Positions 35,376-43,177 of a stretch of DNA of 64,000 bases are shown here, piece by piece. Position 1 is the first letter of the stretch. Each line of letters starts with the position of its first letter. The stretch lies in assembly GCF_036346295.1 (NCBI RefSeq), contig NZ_CP107819.1, forward strand, positions 1,302,001-1,366,000, in the 5' to 3' direction. The translations under genes were made by a program, and so were the position numbers. The DNA is from Streptomyces sp. NBC_00536. Its GTDB lineage: Bacteria > Actinomycetota > Actinomycetes > Streptomycetales > Streptomycetaceae. The notes under the pieces were generated by a model, which was not told the origin of the DNA, did no database searches, and worked only from the letters and a program-made list of their open reading frames with translations.

Positions 35376-36391
35376 CCGCGATCCAACTGCTGATCGGCCT
35401 GGCGACCCTGGTCGTCAACGCCTTCTTCGTCGGCGCGGAGTTCGCGCTGATCTCGGTCCGGCGCAGCCAGATCGAGCCGTACGCCGAGCAGGGCGACCGG
35501 CGGGCCCGGGCCGTGCTGTGGGGCCTGGAGCACGTGTCGGCCCTGATGGCGGCGGCCCAGCTGGGCATCACCCTGTGCACCCTGGTGCTCGGTGTGGTCG
35601 CCGAGCCGGCCATCGCCCACCTGCTCACCCCGCTCTTCGACCTGATCGGGGTGCCGTCCGGGGTGACCCACGCGATCTCCTTCGTGGTGGCGCTGGCACT
35701 GGCGACGTACCTGCACATGCTCTTCGGCGAGATGCTGCCGAAGAACGTGGCGCTGGCCGAGCCGGTCCGTACGGCGCTGCTCCTCGGTCCGCCGCTGGTG
35801 ACCCTGACGCGGGGGCTGCGGCCGGTGATCTTCGCGATCAACGCCTTCGCCAACGCACTGCTGCGGATGCTGCGCGTCGAGGTGAAGGACGAGGTCGCCG
35901 CGACCTTCTCGGACGACGAGCTGGCCCGGATCGTCAAGGACTCCAGCGCGGCGGGGCTGATCGACGGCCGGGCGAGCGAGCGGCTGCACGACGCCCTGGA
36001 ACTGGGCCGCCGGCCCGTCATAGACGTGGCGCTGCCCGTGGACCGGGTGGTCTCGGCCGGGGAGGGCATCACGCCCGAGGGGCTGGAGCGGCTCTCCGCC
36101 GCCTCCCGGTACTCGCGGTTCCCCGTGCTCGACGCGCAGCAGAAGATCCTCGGCTACCTGCACGTCAAGGACGCCCTGGAGGTGACCGCGCGCGACGAGG
36201 CCTTCCCGGTCTCCGCGCTGCGGCCGATCGCCCAGGTACGGGCCGAGACCCCGCTGGACGACGTCCTGACCGCCATGCGGCGCAGCCGCACGCACCTGGC
36301 GGCGGTCCTCGGGGCGGACGGGGTCATGACCGGCCTGGTCACGATGGAGGACGTGCTGCGCGAGCTGTTCGGGAACCAGCCCGCGGCGTAG
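35372..36391 (+). CDS. CorC/HlyC-type DUF21-CBS membrane protein (second of pair)
   Basis: A 339-aa paralogue of the upstream gene that starts at ATG 35372 within an ATGA overlap. It has the DUF21 membrane domain (NAFFVGAEFALISVRRSQIE, LGITLCTLVLGVV, MLFGEMLPKNVAL) and CBS domains (SRFPVLDAQQKILGYLHVKD, VLGADGVMTGLVTMEDVLRE) but stops before the C-terminal CorC_HlyC domain, so it is about 120 residues shorter. Confidence 0.92.
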   Translation: MTAIQLLIGLATLVVNAFFVGAEFALISVRRSQIEPYAEQGDRRARAVLWGLEHVSALMAAAQLGITLCTLVLGVVAEPAIAHLLTPLFDLIGVPSGVTHAISFVVALALATYLHMLFGEMLPKNVALAEPVRTALLLGPPLVTLTRGLRPVIFAINAFANALLRMLRVEVKDEVAATFSDDELARIVKDSSAAGLIDGRASERLHDALELGRRPVIDVALPVDRVVSAGEGITPEGLERLSAASRYSRFPVLDAQQKILGYLHVKDALEVTARDEAFPVSALRPIAQVRAETPLDDVLTAMRRSRTHLAAVLGADGVMTGLVTMEDVLRELFGNQPAA

Positions 36392-36413
36392 CGGCCCGGG
36401 ACGCCGGGCGGTG

Positions 36414-36438
36414 CCCCGGTCCGCTCGCAGGACCGGGG
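36414..36438 (+). terminator. Stem-loop terminator after the CorC pair
   Basis: CCCCGGTCC (36414-36422) pairs with GGACCGGGG (36430-36438) around a 7-base loop, 23 bases after the stop. Confidence 0.7.
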
Positions 36439-36463
36439 AACCGCGCGGTAACATCGCTCCGCC

Positions 36464-37243
36464 ATGGAGATGAATGCGTCTTACACGAGTCTGGTCGCGG
36501 TCGGCGACTCCTTCACCGAGGGCATGTCCGACGAGCTGCCGGACGGCTCCTACCGGGGCTGGGCCGATCTGCTCGCCGCCCGTCTCGCGGCCCGCGAACC
36601 CGGGTTCCGCTACGCGAACCTCGCGGTCCGCGGGAAGCTGATCGGCCAGATCGCCGAGGAGCAGGCCCCCCTCGCCGCCTCGATGGGCGCGGACGTGGTC
36701 ACCCTGGTGGGCGGGCTGAACGACACCCTGCGCCCCAAGGTCGACATGGGGCGGGTACGCGGCCACCTGGAGGCCGCCGTGGAAACGCTGGCCCCCGCCT
36801 GCGGACAGCTCGTCCTGATGCGCTCGCCCGGCCGCCGGGGACCGGTGATGGAACGTTTCCGCCCGCGCATGGAAGAGCTGTTCGTCATCATCGAGGAACT
36901 GGCGGCGCGGCACGGAGCGCTGGTCGTCGACCTCTACGGCGCCCCCGTCCTCGGCGACCAGCGGCTCTGGCACGCCGACCGGCTGCACCTGACCGGCGAG
37001 GGCCACCGCCGGGTCGCCGAGGCCGTGTGGCAGGCCCTGGGCCTGCCCGCGGAAGACGACTGGCGCAGCCCGCTGCCCGCCTCCCCGCCGCCGGGCTGGG
37101 GCGTCCGCCGCGTCCACGACGCGCGCTTCGCCCGCGAGCACCTGCTCCCGTGGATCGGCCGCCGCCTGACGGGCCGCTCCTCCGGGGACGGCCGCCCGGC
37201 GAAGCGGCCGGAGCTGCTGCCGTACGCCCCCGGGGCCTCGTAG
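36464..37243 (+). CDS. SGNH/GDSL hydrolase
   Basis: A 259-aa serine esterase/lipase-fold protein. Block I is VAVGDSFTEG with nucleophile S16; the block II glycine is in NLAVRGKLIG; block III is VGGLNDTL with the oxyanion asparagine; block V is DRLHLTGEGH with the aspartate and histidine. No signal peptide is visible, so it is probably cytoplasmic. TAACAT lies 12 bases before the ATG at 36464, hinting at a very short leader. Confidence 0.92.
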   Translation: MEMNASYTSLVAVGDSFTEGMSDELPDGSYRGWADLLAARLAAREPGFRYANLAVRGKLIGQIAEEQAPLAASMGADVVTLVGGLNDTLRPKVDMGRVRGHLEAAVETLAPACGQLVLMRSPGRRGPVMERFRPRMEELFVIIEELAARHGALVVDLYGAPVLGDQRLWHADRLHLTGEGHRRVAEAVWQALGLPAEDDWRSPLPASPPPGWGVRRVHDARFAREHLLPWIGRRLTGRSSGDGRPAKRPELLPYAPGAS

Positions 37244-37300
37244 CAAACCACAACCGGGGGCGGGGCACCGACCTGCGTAAACGCACAGCCGAAGCGCAAG

Positions 37301-37306
37301 TAGAAT
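37301..37306 (+). promoter_or_regulatory. Possible -10 box TAGAAT directly before purB
   Basis: TAGAAT ends nine bases before the GTG start, so transcription from it would give a nearly leaderless purB mRNA. No good -35 hexamer is visible at 16-18 bases. Confidence 0.35.
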
Positions 37307-37314
37307 CCCTACAC

Positions 37315-38748
37315 GTGACTGCCAAGCCCCGCATCCCCAATGTCCTGGCCGGCCGCTACGCCTCCGCGGAGCTCGCCGTCCTGTGGTCCCCCGAGTACAA
37401 GGTGACGCTGGAGCGGCGGCTGTGGCTCGCCGTGCTGCGCGCCCAGAAGGACCTCGGTATCGAGGTGCCCGACGCGGCCCTCGCCGACTACGAGCGCGTC
37501 CTGGAACAGGTCGACCTGGCCTCCATCGCCGAGCGCGAGAAGGTCACCCGGCACGATGTGAAGGCCCGGATCGAGGAGTTCAACGCCCTCGCCGGCCACG
37601 AGCACGTGCACAAGGGCATGACCTCGCGCGACCTCACCGAGAACGTCGAGCAGCTCCAGATCCGGCTCTCCCTGGAACTGGCCCGTGACCGCACGGTCGC
37701 CGTGCTGGCCCGCCTCGGCAAGCTGGCCGCCGAGCACGCCGAGCTGGTCATGGCCGGGCGCTCCCACAACGTCGCGGCGCAGGCCACGACCCTGGGCAAG
37801 CGCTTCGCGACCGCCGCCGACGAGCTGCTCGTCGCCTACGGCCGCCTGGAGGACCTGCTGGAGCGCTACCCGCTGCGCGGGATCAAGGGCCCGGTCGGCA
37901 CCTCCCAGGACATGCTCGACCTGCTCGGCGGCGACACCGCCAAGCTCGCCGACCTGGAGCAGCGCATCGCGGGCCACCTCGGCTTCGCGCACGCCTTCAC
38001 CTCGGTCGGCCAGGTCTACCCGCGCTCGCTCGACTACGACGTGGTCACCGCGCTGGTGCAGCTCGCCGCCGCCCCGTCCTCGATCGCCAAGACCATCCGC
38101 CTGATGGCCGGACACGAGCTGGTCACCGAAGGCTTCAAGCCCGGCCAGGTCGGCTCCTCGGCGATGCCGCACAAGATGAACACCCGCTCCTGCGAGCGCG
38201 TGAACGGCCTGATGGTCATCCTGCGCGGCTACGCCTCGATGACCGGTGAGCTGGCGGGCGACACCTGGAACGAGGGTGACGTCTCCTGCTCCGTCGTCCG
38301 CCGGATCGCCCTGCCGGACGCGTTCTTCGCCTTCGACGGTCTGCTGGAGACCTTCCTGACCGTCCTGGACGAGTTCGGCGCGTTCCCGGCGGTCGTCGCC
38401 CGCGAGCTGGACCGCTACCTCCCCTTCCTCGCCACCACCAAGGTCCTCATGGGCGCGGTACGGGCCGGGGTCGGCCGCGAGGCCGCCCACGAGGTCATCA
38501 AGGAGCACGCGGTGGCCTCCGCGCTCGCGATGCGCGAGCAGGGCGCCGAGCGCAACGAGCTGCTCGACAAGCTGGCCGCCGACGAGCGCATGCCGCTGGA
38601 CCGCGCACAGCTCGACGCGCTGATGGCCGACAAGCTGTCCTTCACCGGCGCGGCGGGCGACCAGGTCGCCGTGGTCGTCTCCCGCATCGAGGAGATCACC
38701 AAGCAGCACCCGGAGGCCGCCGGCTACACCCCGGGGTCGATCCTCTGA
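37315..38748 (+). CDS. purB: Adenylosuccinate lyase
   Basis: A 477-aa fumarase/aspartase-superfamily enzyme acting twice in purine synthesis, on SAICAR and on adenylosuccinate. The signature loop is visible as GSSAMPHKMNTRSCERV with the catalytic serine. TSRDLTENVEQLQIRL and GRSHNVAAQATTLGKRFA supply other active-site residues. GTG 37315 is the only reasonable start and has no ribosome site but a close TAGAAT. Its stop overlaps the CTG that seems to start the next gene. Confidence 0.96.
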   Translation: MTAKPRIPNVLAGRYASAELAVLWSPEYKVTLERRLWLAVLRAQKDLGIEVPDAALADYERVLEQVDLASIAEREKVTRHDVKARIEEFNALAGHEHVHKGMTSRDLTENVEQLQIRLSLELARDRTVAVLARLGKLAAEHAELVMAGRSHNVAAQATTLGKRFATAADELLVAYGRLEDLLERYPLRGIKGPVGTSQDMLDLLGGDTAKLADLEQRIAGHLGFAHAFTSVGQVYPRSLDYDVVTALVQLAAAPSSIAKTIRLMAGHELVTEGFKPGQVGSSAMPHKMNTRSCERVNGLMVILRGYASMTGELAGDTWNEGDVSCSVVRRIALPDAFFAFDGLLETFLTVLDEFGAFPAVVARELDRYLPFLATTKVLMGAVRAGVGREAAHEVIKEHAVASALAMREQGAERNELLDKLAADERMPLDRAQLDALMADKLSFTGAAGDQVAVVVSRIEEITKQHPEAAGYTPGSIL

Positions 38749-39287
38749 CCCCCGAAGAGCTGGCCGCCGCCCGCGACCGCATCCTCCCGGATGTGGTCGC
38801 GGGCGGTTTGCGCGTCCTGTTCTGCGGGATCAACCCCGGCCTGCTGTCCGCCGCGACGGGCCACCACTTCGCCCGCCCCGGCAACCGCTTCTGGCCGGTC
38901 CTGCACCTGTCGGGCTTCACCCCGCGCCGCCTGGCTCCGGCGGAGCAGGAAGAGCTGCTGACCCACCGTCTGGGCATCACCAACGTCGTGGCCCGCGCCA
39001 CCGCCCGCGCCGACGAGCTGAGCGCCGAGGAATTCCGCGAGGGCGGCCGCCTCCTGACGGCCAAGGTGGAACTCCTGCGCCCCCAGTGGCTGGCCGTGGT
39101 CGGCGTCACCGCCTACCGCACCGCCTTCGGCGAGCGGAAGGCCCAGATCGGCCCCCAGGAACGGACCATCGGCCCCACCCGGATCTGGGCCCTGCCCAAC
39201 CCGAGCGGCCTCAACGCCCACTGGACCGCCGACACCATGGCCGAGGAGTACGCCCGCCTCCGCCTCGCCGCCGAGGCGGACCACTGA
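38745..39287 (+). CDS. mug: Mug-type G/T(U) mismatch-specific DNA glycosylase, probable CTG start
   Basis: A 180-aa uracil-DNA-glycosylase-superfamily protein removing mismatched U/T or alkylated bases. The catalytic motif is LFCGINPGLLSAATGHHFA and the second motif is LPNPSGLNAHW. The conserved N-terminal helix TPEELAAARDRILPDVVAG is encoded in frame but preceded by no ATG/GTG/TTG. The codon before it is CTG 38745, overlapping the purB stop as CTGA, with GGGG eight bases upstream. The first conventional start is GTG 38793, which would delete this helix and has no ribosome site. I favour CTG; the catalytic core is present either way. Confidence 0.82.
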   Translation: MTPEELAAARDRILPDVVAGGLRVLFCGINPGLLSAATGHHFARPGNRFWPVLHLSGFTPRRLAPAEQEELLTHRLGITNVVARATARADELSAEEFREGGRLLTAKVELLRPQWLAVVGVTAYRTAFGERKAQIGPQERTIGPTRIWALPNPSGLNAHWTADTMAEEYARLRLAAEADH

Positions 39288-39877
39288 CCACCCCGGAGGG
39301 CCCCCGCCCCCTCCTCTTCCTCGACGTGGACGGCCCGCTGATCCCCTTCGGCGGGCCGTCGCCCGAGTACCCGCCCCCGGATCCCCCGCTCCCTCCGGCA
39401 ACCGCCGGGACGAACCCGCTCCTCTCCCGTCTGGACCCCGGTCACGGCCCCCGCCTGTCGGCACTGCCCTGCACCCTGATCTGGGCCACGACCTGGATGG
39501 CCGACGCCAACACCCAGCTCGCACCACGACTCGGCCTGCCACCCCTGGAAGTGCTCTCCTGGCCGGACCCGTCCGACGCGGACGAGGGAGCGGACCGGGA
39601 AGCACAGGTGGCACAGGAGGCGCAGGACCTGCGGATGGGCCTCCACTGGAAGACCCGTGGGCTGGTCTCCCGTGCCGCGGGCCGGCCGTTCATCTGGGTC
39701 GATGACGAGATCACGGACGCTGACCGGGCCTGGGTCCGCGCACACCACCCGGGCCTCGCCCTGCTCCATCGGGTCGACCCCCGGCGCGGCCTCACCGGCC
39801 CGGACTACGCCGCCCTCACCGACTGGCTCCGCGCCCTCTCCGGCCAACCGTCCCCCGGGGATCCGGCACCGCGCTAG
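39284..39877 (+). CDS. HAD-superfamily-like protein, apparent CTG start
   Basis: A 197-aa protein with an N-terminal LLFLDVDGPLIPFGG, the HAD motif I (DxD), then a short cap-like region, LIWATTWMADANTQLAP resembling motif II, and FIWVDDEITDADRAWV resembling motif IV. It has features of the small HAD hydrolases seen in actinomycetes. There is no ATG, GTG or TTG between the upstream gene's end and motif I; the frame opens with CTG 39284, overlapping the previous TGA as CTGA, with GAGG seven bases upstream. It ends four bases into the converging next gene. Confidence 0.75.
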   Translation: MTTPEGPRPLLFLDVDGPLIPFGGPSPEYPPPDPPLPPATAGTNPLLSRLDPGHGPRLSALPCTLIWATTWMADANTQLAPRLGLPPLEVLSWPDPSDADEGADREAQVAQEAQDLRMGLHWKTRGLVSRAAGRPFIWVDDEITDADRAWVRAHHPGLALLHRVDPRRGLTGPDYAALTDWLRALSGQPSPGDPAPR

Positions 39878-40311
39878 GGCGGATCGATCACGGTCACCGC
39901 GGCCATCAGCTGCGGTGAGTGGTCGGCCCCCCACTCGGCCGCGTACACGACCACCCAGTGCTCACCGGCCCGCCACACGTGCACGTGGTCGGTGGTGCCG
40001 CTCATCTCCCCCCAGGGCTCCGGCACCTCCTCCCCCGAGACCACCCGGTCCAGCAGACTCCCCAGGGAGAACACCTGCGGTTCCCCCCAGCGCTCCGTCA
40101 ACCCCTGGGTGAGCGCCCCGTACTCGGCCGAGATCTGGTCGGCCCCGGCTATCCGGTCGGCCGCGTCCTCATCGCCGTACCAATGGCTCTCGCCCAGCTC
40201 GACGAGGTGGTAGCCCGGACCGCTCCGCTCGGTCACCGATCTGCTCCGCGCCGCGGGGAACCCGCGAGTCCGGAGCCGGTCGATTGCCACGAGGTGCGCT
40301 GCCGTCGTCAT
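39874..40311 (-). CDS. Hypothetical protein (145 aa)
   Basis: The protein is acidic and soluble, with phrases YHLVELGESHWYGDEDAADR, DHVHVWRAGEHWVVVYAAEW and a C-terminal MAAVTVIDPP. No signal peptide, membrane segment or known catalytic motif is visible. ATG 40309-40311 is the only plausible start. Codon bias is strong and it converges with the HAD-like gene with a four-base overlap. It resembles small proteins that score chemistry-free in family searches, possibly an immunity-like protein, but I cannot assign one. Confidence 0.65.
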   Translation of the reverse strand: MTTAAHLVAIDRLRTRGFPAARSRSVTERSGPGYHLVELGESHWYGDEDAADRIAGADQISAEYGALTQGLTERWGEPQVFSLGSLLDRVVSGEEVPEPWGEMSGTTDHVHVWRAGEHWVVVYAAEWGADHSPQLMAAVTVIDPP

Positions 40312-40448
40312 GCCGTCAGTATCCCCAGGACCACTGACAACTGGCCTGGCGTCACGTGTCCCGGCGGACCCCTCCCTGTTCCTCCCCCGTCCGGGGGGAA
40401 CTCCTCCCCAGCGCGGGGGAGAAACCCGTGCCTGCCTACACTCGCCGC

Positions 40449-40673
40449 GTGAACACCATCAAGTGCACCCAGTGCGGTGCCGTCGGCCTCGAACAGGGCT
40501 TCGTCGAGGACTCCGGAGAGAACTCACGGGGGTACGCGCGCTGGATAGCCGGGGCGTTGGAGCGCGGGGTCTTCGGCGGCGCGAAGCGGATGGGGCGGCC
40601 GCGCTGGCAGATCGACGCCTTCCGCTGCCCGCGGTGCGGACACCTCGAACTGTTCGCGCGCGAACGCGTCTGA
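40449..40673 (+). CDS. Small zinc-ribbon protein (74 aa)
   Basis: GTG 40449 begins VNTIKCTQCGAVGLEQGFVE. Two cysteine pairs, CTQC near the N-terminus and CPRC near the C-terminus (FRCPRCGHLEL), make a complete zinc ribbon, with a basic/glycine-rich insert between. It could bind nucleic acid or be a redox/metal store. Earlier in-frame starts would add a Pro/Arg-rich tail with no ribosome site. Confidence 0.75.
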   Translation: MNTIKCTQCGAVGLEQGFVEDSGENSRGYARWIAGALERGVFGGAKRMGRPRWQIDAFRCPRCGHLELFARERV

Positions 40674-40828
40674 CGCCGCTCCCGGCCACCGTATCGGGGT
40701 TGGTGGCCCCGCCCTGGGGGTGCGGGGAGGAGGGGCGGGTTCCGGCCGATGGGGGGTCGCTTCTCGCCGTCACCCCAGGCGCGCAGTACGATCCGGCTGA
40801 ACAAGCGCGCTAGCTGGGAGGACACACG

Positions 40829-41998
40829 TTGGGGCAGCTGACCGGCGGGGACCCCTCGCTGCTCCGGCGGATCAATTCCGCCGTGGTCTTGCGGGCGCTT
40901 CGCGCGGCCGATTCACCGACGCTCACGGATCTGACCCGGCTCACCGGGCTCTCCCGGCCCACGGTCGAGGGAGTCGTCGAGGGGCTCATCGGCACCGGGC
41001 TCGTCATGGAGGCCGAGGCGGAGGAGGGCGCTCGCAGACAGGGGCGGCCGGCCAGGCGGTTCCGGTTCCGCGCCGAGGCGGGCCACCTCCTCGGGATCGA
41101 GATCGGCTCGCACCGTGTCGCGGCACTGCTGTCGGGTCTGGACGGGCGGGTGATCGGGGCCGGTACCAAGGAGGTCGCCGAGTCGGCCACGGCCGACGAG
41201 CGGCTCGACCGGGTCCGGAGCACGGTCGCCGACCTGCTGCGGCGCGCCGGGGTCCCGCGGGACTCGCTGCGCGCGGTCGGCGTCGGCAGCCCCGGGATCG
41301 TGGAGGCGAACGGCACCGTGCGCCTGTGCACCGCCCTGCCGGGCTGGACCGGTCTCCCGCTCGGTGAGCGGCTGCAGCGGTCGTTCCGCTGCCCGGTCCA
41401 GGTGGAGAACGACGCCAACGCGGCGGCGGTCGCCGAGCACTGGAAGGGCGCGGGGCGGGACACCGACGACCTGGTGTTCGTCATGGCGGGCCTCAGCCCG
41501 GGTGCCGGTTCGCTGATCAACGGACGGCTGCACCGGGGCTTCGGCGGCGCGGCGGGCGAGATCGGCGCGCTGCACCTGCTGGGCCGTGACGTGACGCCGG
41601 AGAAGCTGTTGTCGACCACCGGCGAGCCGTTGCACCCGCTGGACGAGCAGGCCGTCGCCGCGGTGTTCGCGCTGGCCAAGCGGGGTGACGAGGGGGCGGT
41701 GGCCGCGGTGGAGCGGTTCATCCAGCGCCTGGTGCACGACGTGGCCGCCCTGGTCCTGGCGATGGACCCGGAGCTGGTGGTCGTCGGCGGCTGGGCGGCC
41801 GGGCTGGACGGGGTCCTGGACCCGCTGCGCCGGGAGCTGGAGCGGTACTGCCTGCGCCCGCCCCGCGTGACGCTGTCCCACCTCGGGGAGGCGGCGGTGG
41901 CGACCGGAGCGCTGCGCCTTGCGCTGGACCAGGCGGAGGAAGAACTCTTCGCGGTGGAGAAGGTCGAGAAGACGGTCACGGCCCGCGGCCGCGGCTGA
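40829..41998 (+). CDS. ROK family transcriptional regulator
   Basis: A 389-aa protein from TTG 40829 with GGGAGGA upstream. The N-terminal winged HTH (SPTLTDLTRLTGLSRPTVEG) is followed by the ROK sugar-kinase-like domain with LLGIEIGSHRVAALLSGLDG, VGVGSPGIVEANGTV and VENDANAAAVAEHW. The usual zinc-binding CxCGxxGCxE segment is missing: after GGAAGEIGALHLLGRD there is no cysteine. Ligand is probably a sugar or derivative (family knowledge). A terminator follows. Confidence 0.9.
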   Translation: MGQLTGGDPSLLRRINSAVVLRALRAADSPTLTDLTRLTGLSRPTVEGVVEGLIGTGLVMEAEAEEGARRQGRPARRFRFRAEAGHLLGIEIGSHRVAALLSGLDGRVIGAGTKEVAESATADERLDRVRSTVADLLRRAGVPRDSLRAVGVGSPGIVEANGTVRLCTALPGWTGLPLGERLQRSFRCPVQVENDANAAAVAEHWKGAGRDTDDLVFVMAGLSPGAGSLINGRLHRGFGGAAGEIGALHLLGRDVTPEKLLSTTGEPLHPLDEQAVAAVFALAKRGDEGAVAAVERFIQRLVHDVAALVLAMDPELVVVGGWAAGLDGVLDPLRRELERYCLRPPRVTLSHLGEAAVATGALRLALDQAEEELFAVEKVEKTVTARGRG

Positions 41999-42002
41999 CC
42001 GC

Positions 42003-42031
42003 GAGGCGGCCCCCCGGAAGGGGGCCGCCTC
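42003..42031 (+). terminator. Stem-loop terminator after ROK regulator
   Basis: GAGGCGGCCCCC (42003-42014) pairs fully with GGGGGCCGCCTC (42020-42031) around CGGAA, five bases after the stop codon. Confidence 0.85.
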
Positions 42032-42078
42032 GGGGTGGTGCGAGGGGGGAATGAGCAGCCAGGGGGCGGGACGGGGCG

Positions 42079-42861
42079 TCAGGAGGCGACGCGGGTTTCC
42101 GGGTGGTGGCTTATCTGGACGTCGCCCGAGTCCCCGAAGGTCAGCCGGCAGGTGTCCGCGCGGTAGGTCGCGACCGAGACCGCCGCGGTGCCCTCGGCCG
42201 TGAAGTAGCGGGTGGTGACCAGCAGGACCGGGGCTCCGGGCAGCCGGTCGAGTTCCTTGGCGTCGTCGGCGCGGGCCGAGCCGAGTTCCACGGAGCGGTC
42301 CTGGCCTTCGAGCACCAGGCGCTGCAGCTCGCGCAGTACGGCGCGGGCGCGGGCGGGGCCGGCCGGGGCGTCTATGCCGGAGAGGCCGGGCACCGAGGAG
42401 CCGGGGACGTACAGCAGCTCGGCGGCGACGGCCTGGCCCTGGGTGACGCGGGTCCGGCGCACCGTGTGCACGGTCTGGTCGGTCCCGAAGGGGACGGCGG
42501 ACGCGGTGCCGAGGAGCTTGGCGACGGCGGCGCTCGGCAGGGTCTCGGCGGCGTCCACGAGCTGCCACCCGTCGACGGCCTCGCCGGGCCAGGAGTGCTG
42601 GGCGCTGCCGACGGCGACGCCGACCCGCGGCGGGGCCACGGTGGTGCCGACGCCGCGGCGGCGCTGGAGCCTGCCTTCGAGTTCCAGCTGTTCGAGGGCC
42701 TGGCGCAGGGTCGCGCGGGCCACGCCGAAACGGGCGGCCAGATCACGCTCGTTGGGCAGCACCTCGCCCACGGCGAAGTCCTGGTCGAGCGCCTCGCTGA
42801 GCACGGTCTTGAGATGCCAGTACTTCGGCTCCGGCACCGATTCGAGCTGCGTGGTCCCCAC
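42079..42861 (-). CDS. GntR family regulator with UTRA domain
   Basis: A 260-aa regulator. GTG 42861 is chosen because AGGAGGAG lies eight bases upstream; the ATG at 42879 would include that ribosome site in the coding region. The winged HTH is VLPNERDLAARFGVARATLRQALEQLELEG, interrupted here for length, ending GRLQRRRGVGTTVAPP. The C-terminal UTRA domain has HTVRRTRVTQGQAVAAEL and LVTTRYFTAEGTAAVSVATY, so it is HutC/DasR-like and probably senses an amino sugar or related small molecule. It is not DasR itself by sequence. A dre-like palindrome lies upstream. Confidence 0.92.
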   Translation of the reverse strand: MGTTQLESVPEPKYWHLKTVLSEALDQDFAVGEVLPNERDLAARFGVARATLRQALEQLELEGRLQRRRGVGTTVAPPRVGVAVGSAQHSWPGEAVDGWQLVDAAETLPSAAVAKLLGTASAVPFGTDQTVHTVRRTRVTQGQAVAAELLYVPGSSVPGLSGIDAPAGPARARAVLRELQRLVLEGQDRSVELGSARADDAKELDRLPGAPVLLVTTRYFTAEGTAAVSVATYRADTCRLTFGDSGDVQISHHPETRVAS

Positions 42862-43177
42862 CCTGACTCCTCCTGCCATCGCTGCAATCGCCGTGTTCCA
42901 GCGGCAGTTCCGCGCCTTTGTTTATTAAAGGTCCTTGCACTATCCCTGCGACGATAGGACGGCACTTGGACTTGGTCAAGACCAATCCTCATCCCTATGC
43001 CGGGCATAACGGGTATTCGCATCAAGCCGTTCACAGGATGTTCTCGACGGCTCCGGAGGCTTGTAGTCGGGTGCTACCGGGCGGTAATCATTACTGACAG
43101 CGAGTCTCACAGCTGTCCCGGCCACACCCGGCCACCCGTCCACGCGACACCCGTCCGCGCCGCACCCGAGGAGCAGC
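42862..43177. other. Divergent region with dre-like and second palindrome
   Basis: This 316-base gap contains AT-rich TTTATTAAAGG near 42920, the DasR-type palindrome at 42972-42985 and another perfect inverted repeat TATGCC-G-GGCATA at 42996-43008. It should hold promoters for the GntR gene (minus) and the hydrolase (plus). No gene is seen. Confidence 0.5.
42972..42985. promoter_or_regulatory. dre-like operator TTGGTCAAGACCAA
   Basis: A perfect palindrome whose core TGGTCAAGACCA matches the DasR consensus TGGTCTAGACCA at 11 of 12 positions. It sits 111 bases upstream of a GntR/HutC-type gene. Confidence 0.6.

Noticed and set aside
42079..42861. GntR protein considered to be DasR itself
   Set aside because: The N-terminus and the recognition-helix residues differ from DasR as I know it, and the dre-like site alone does not establish identity.
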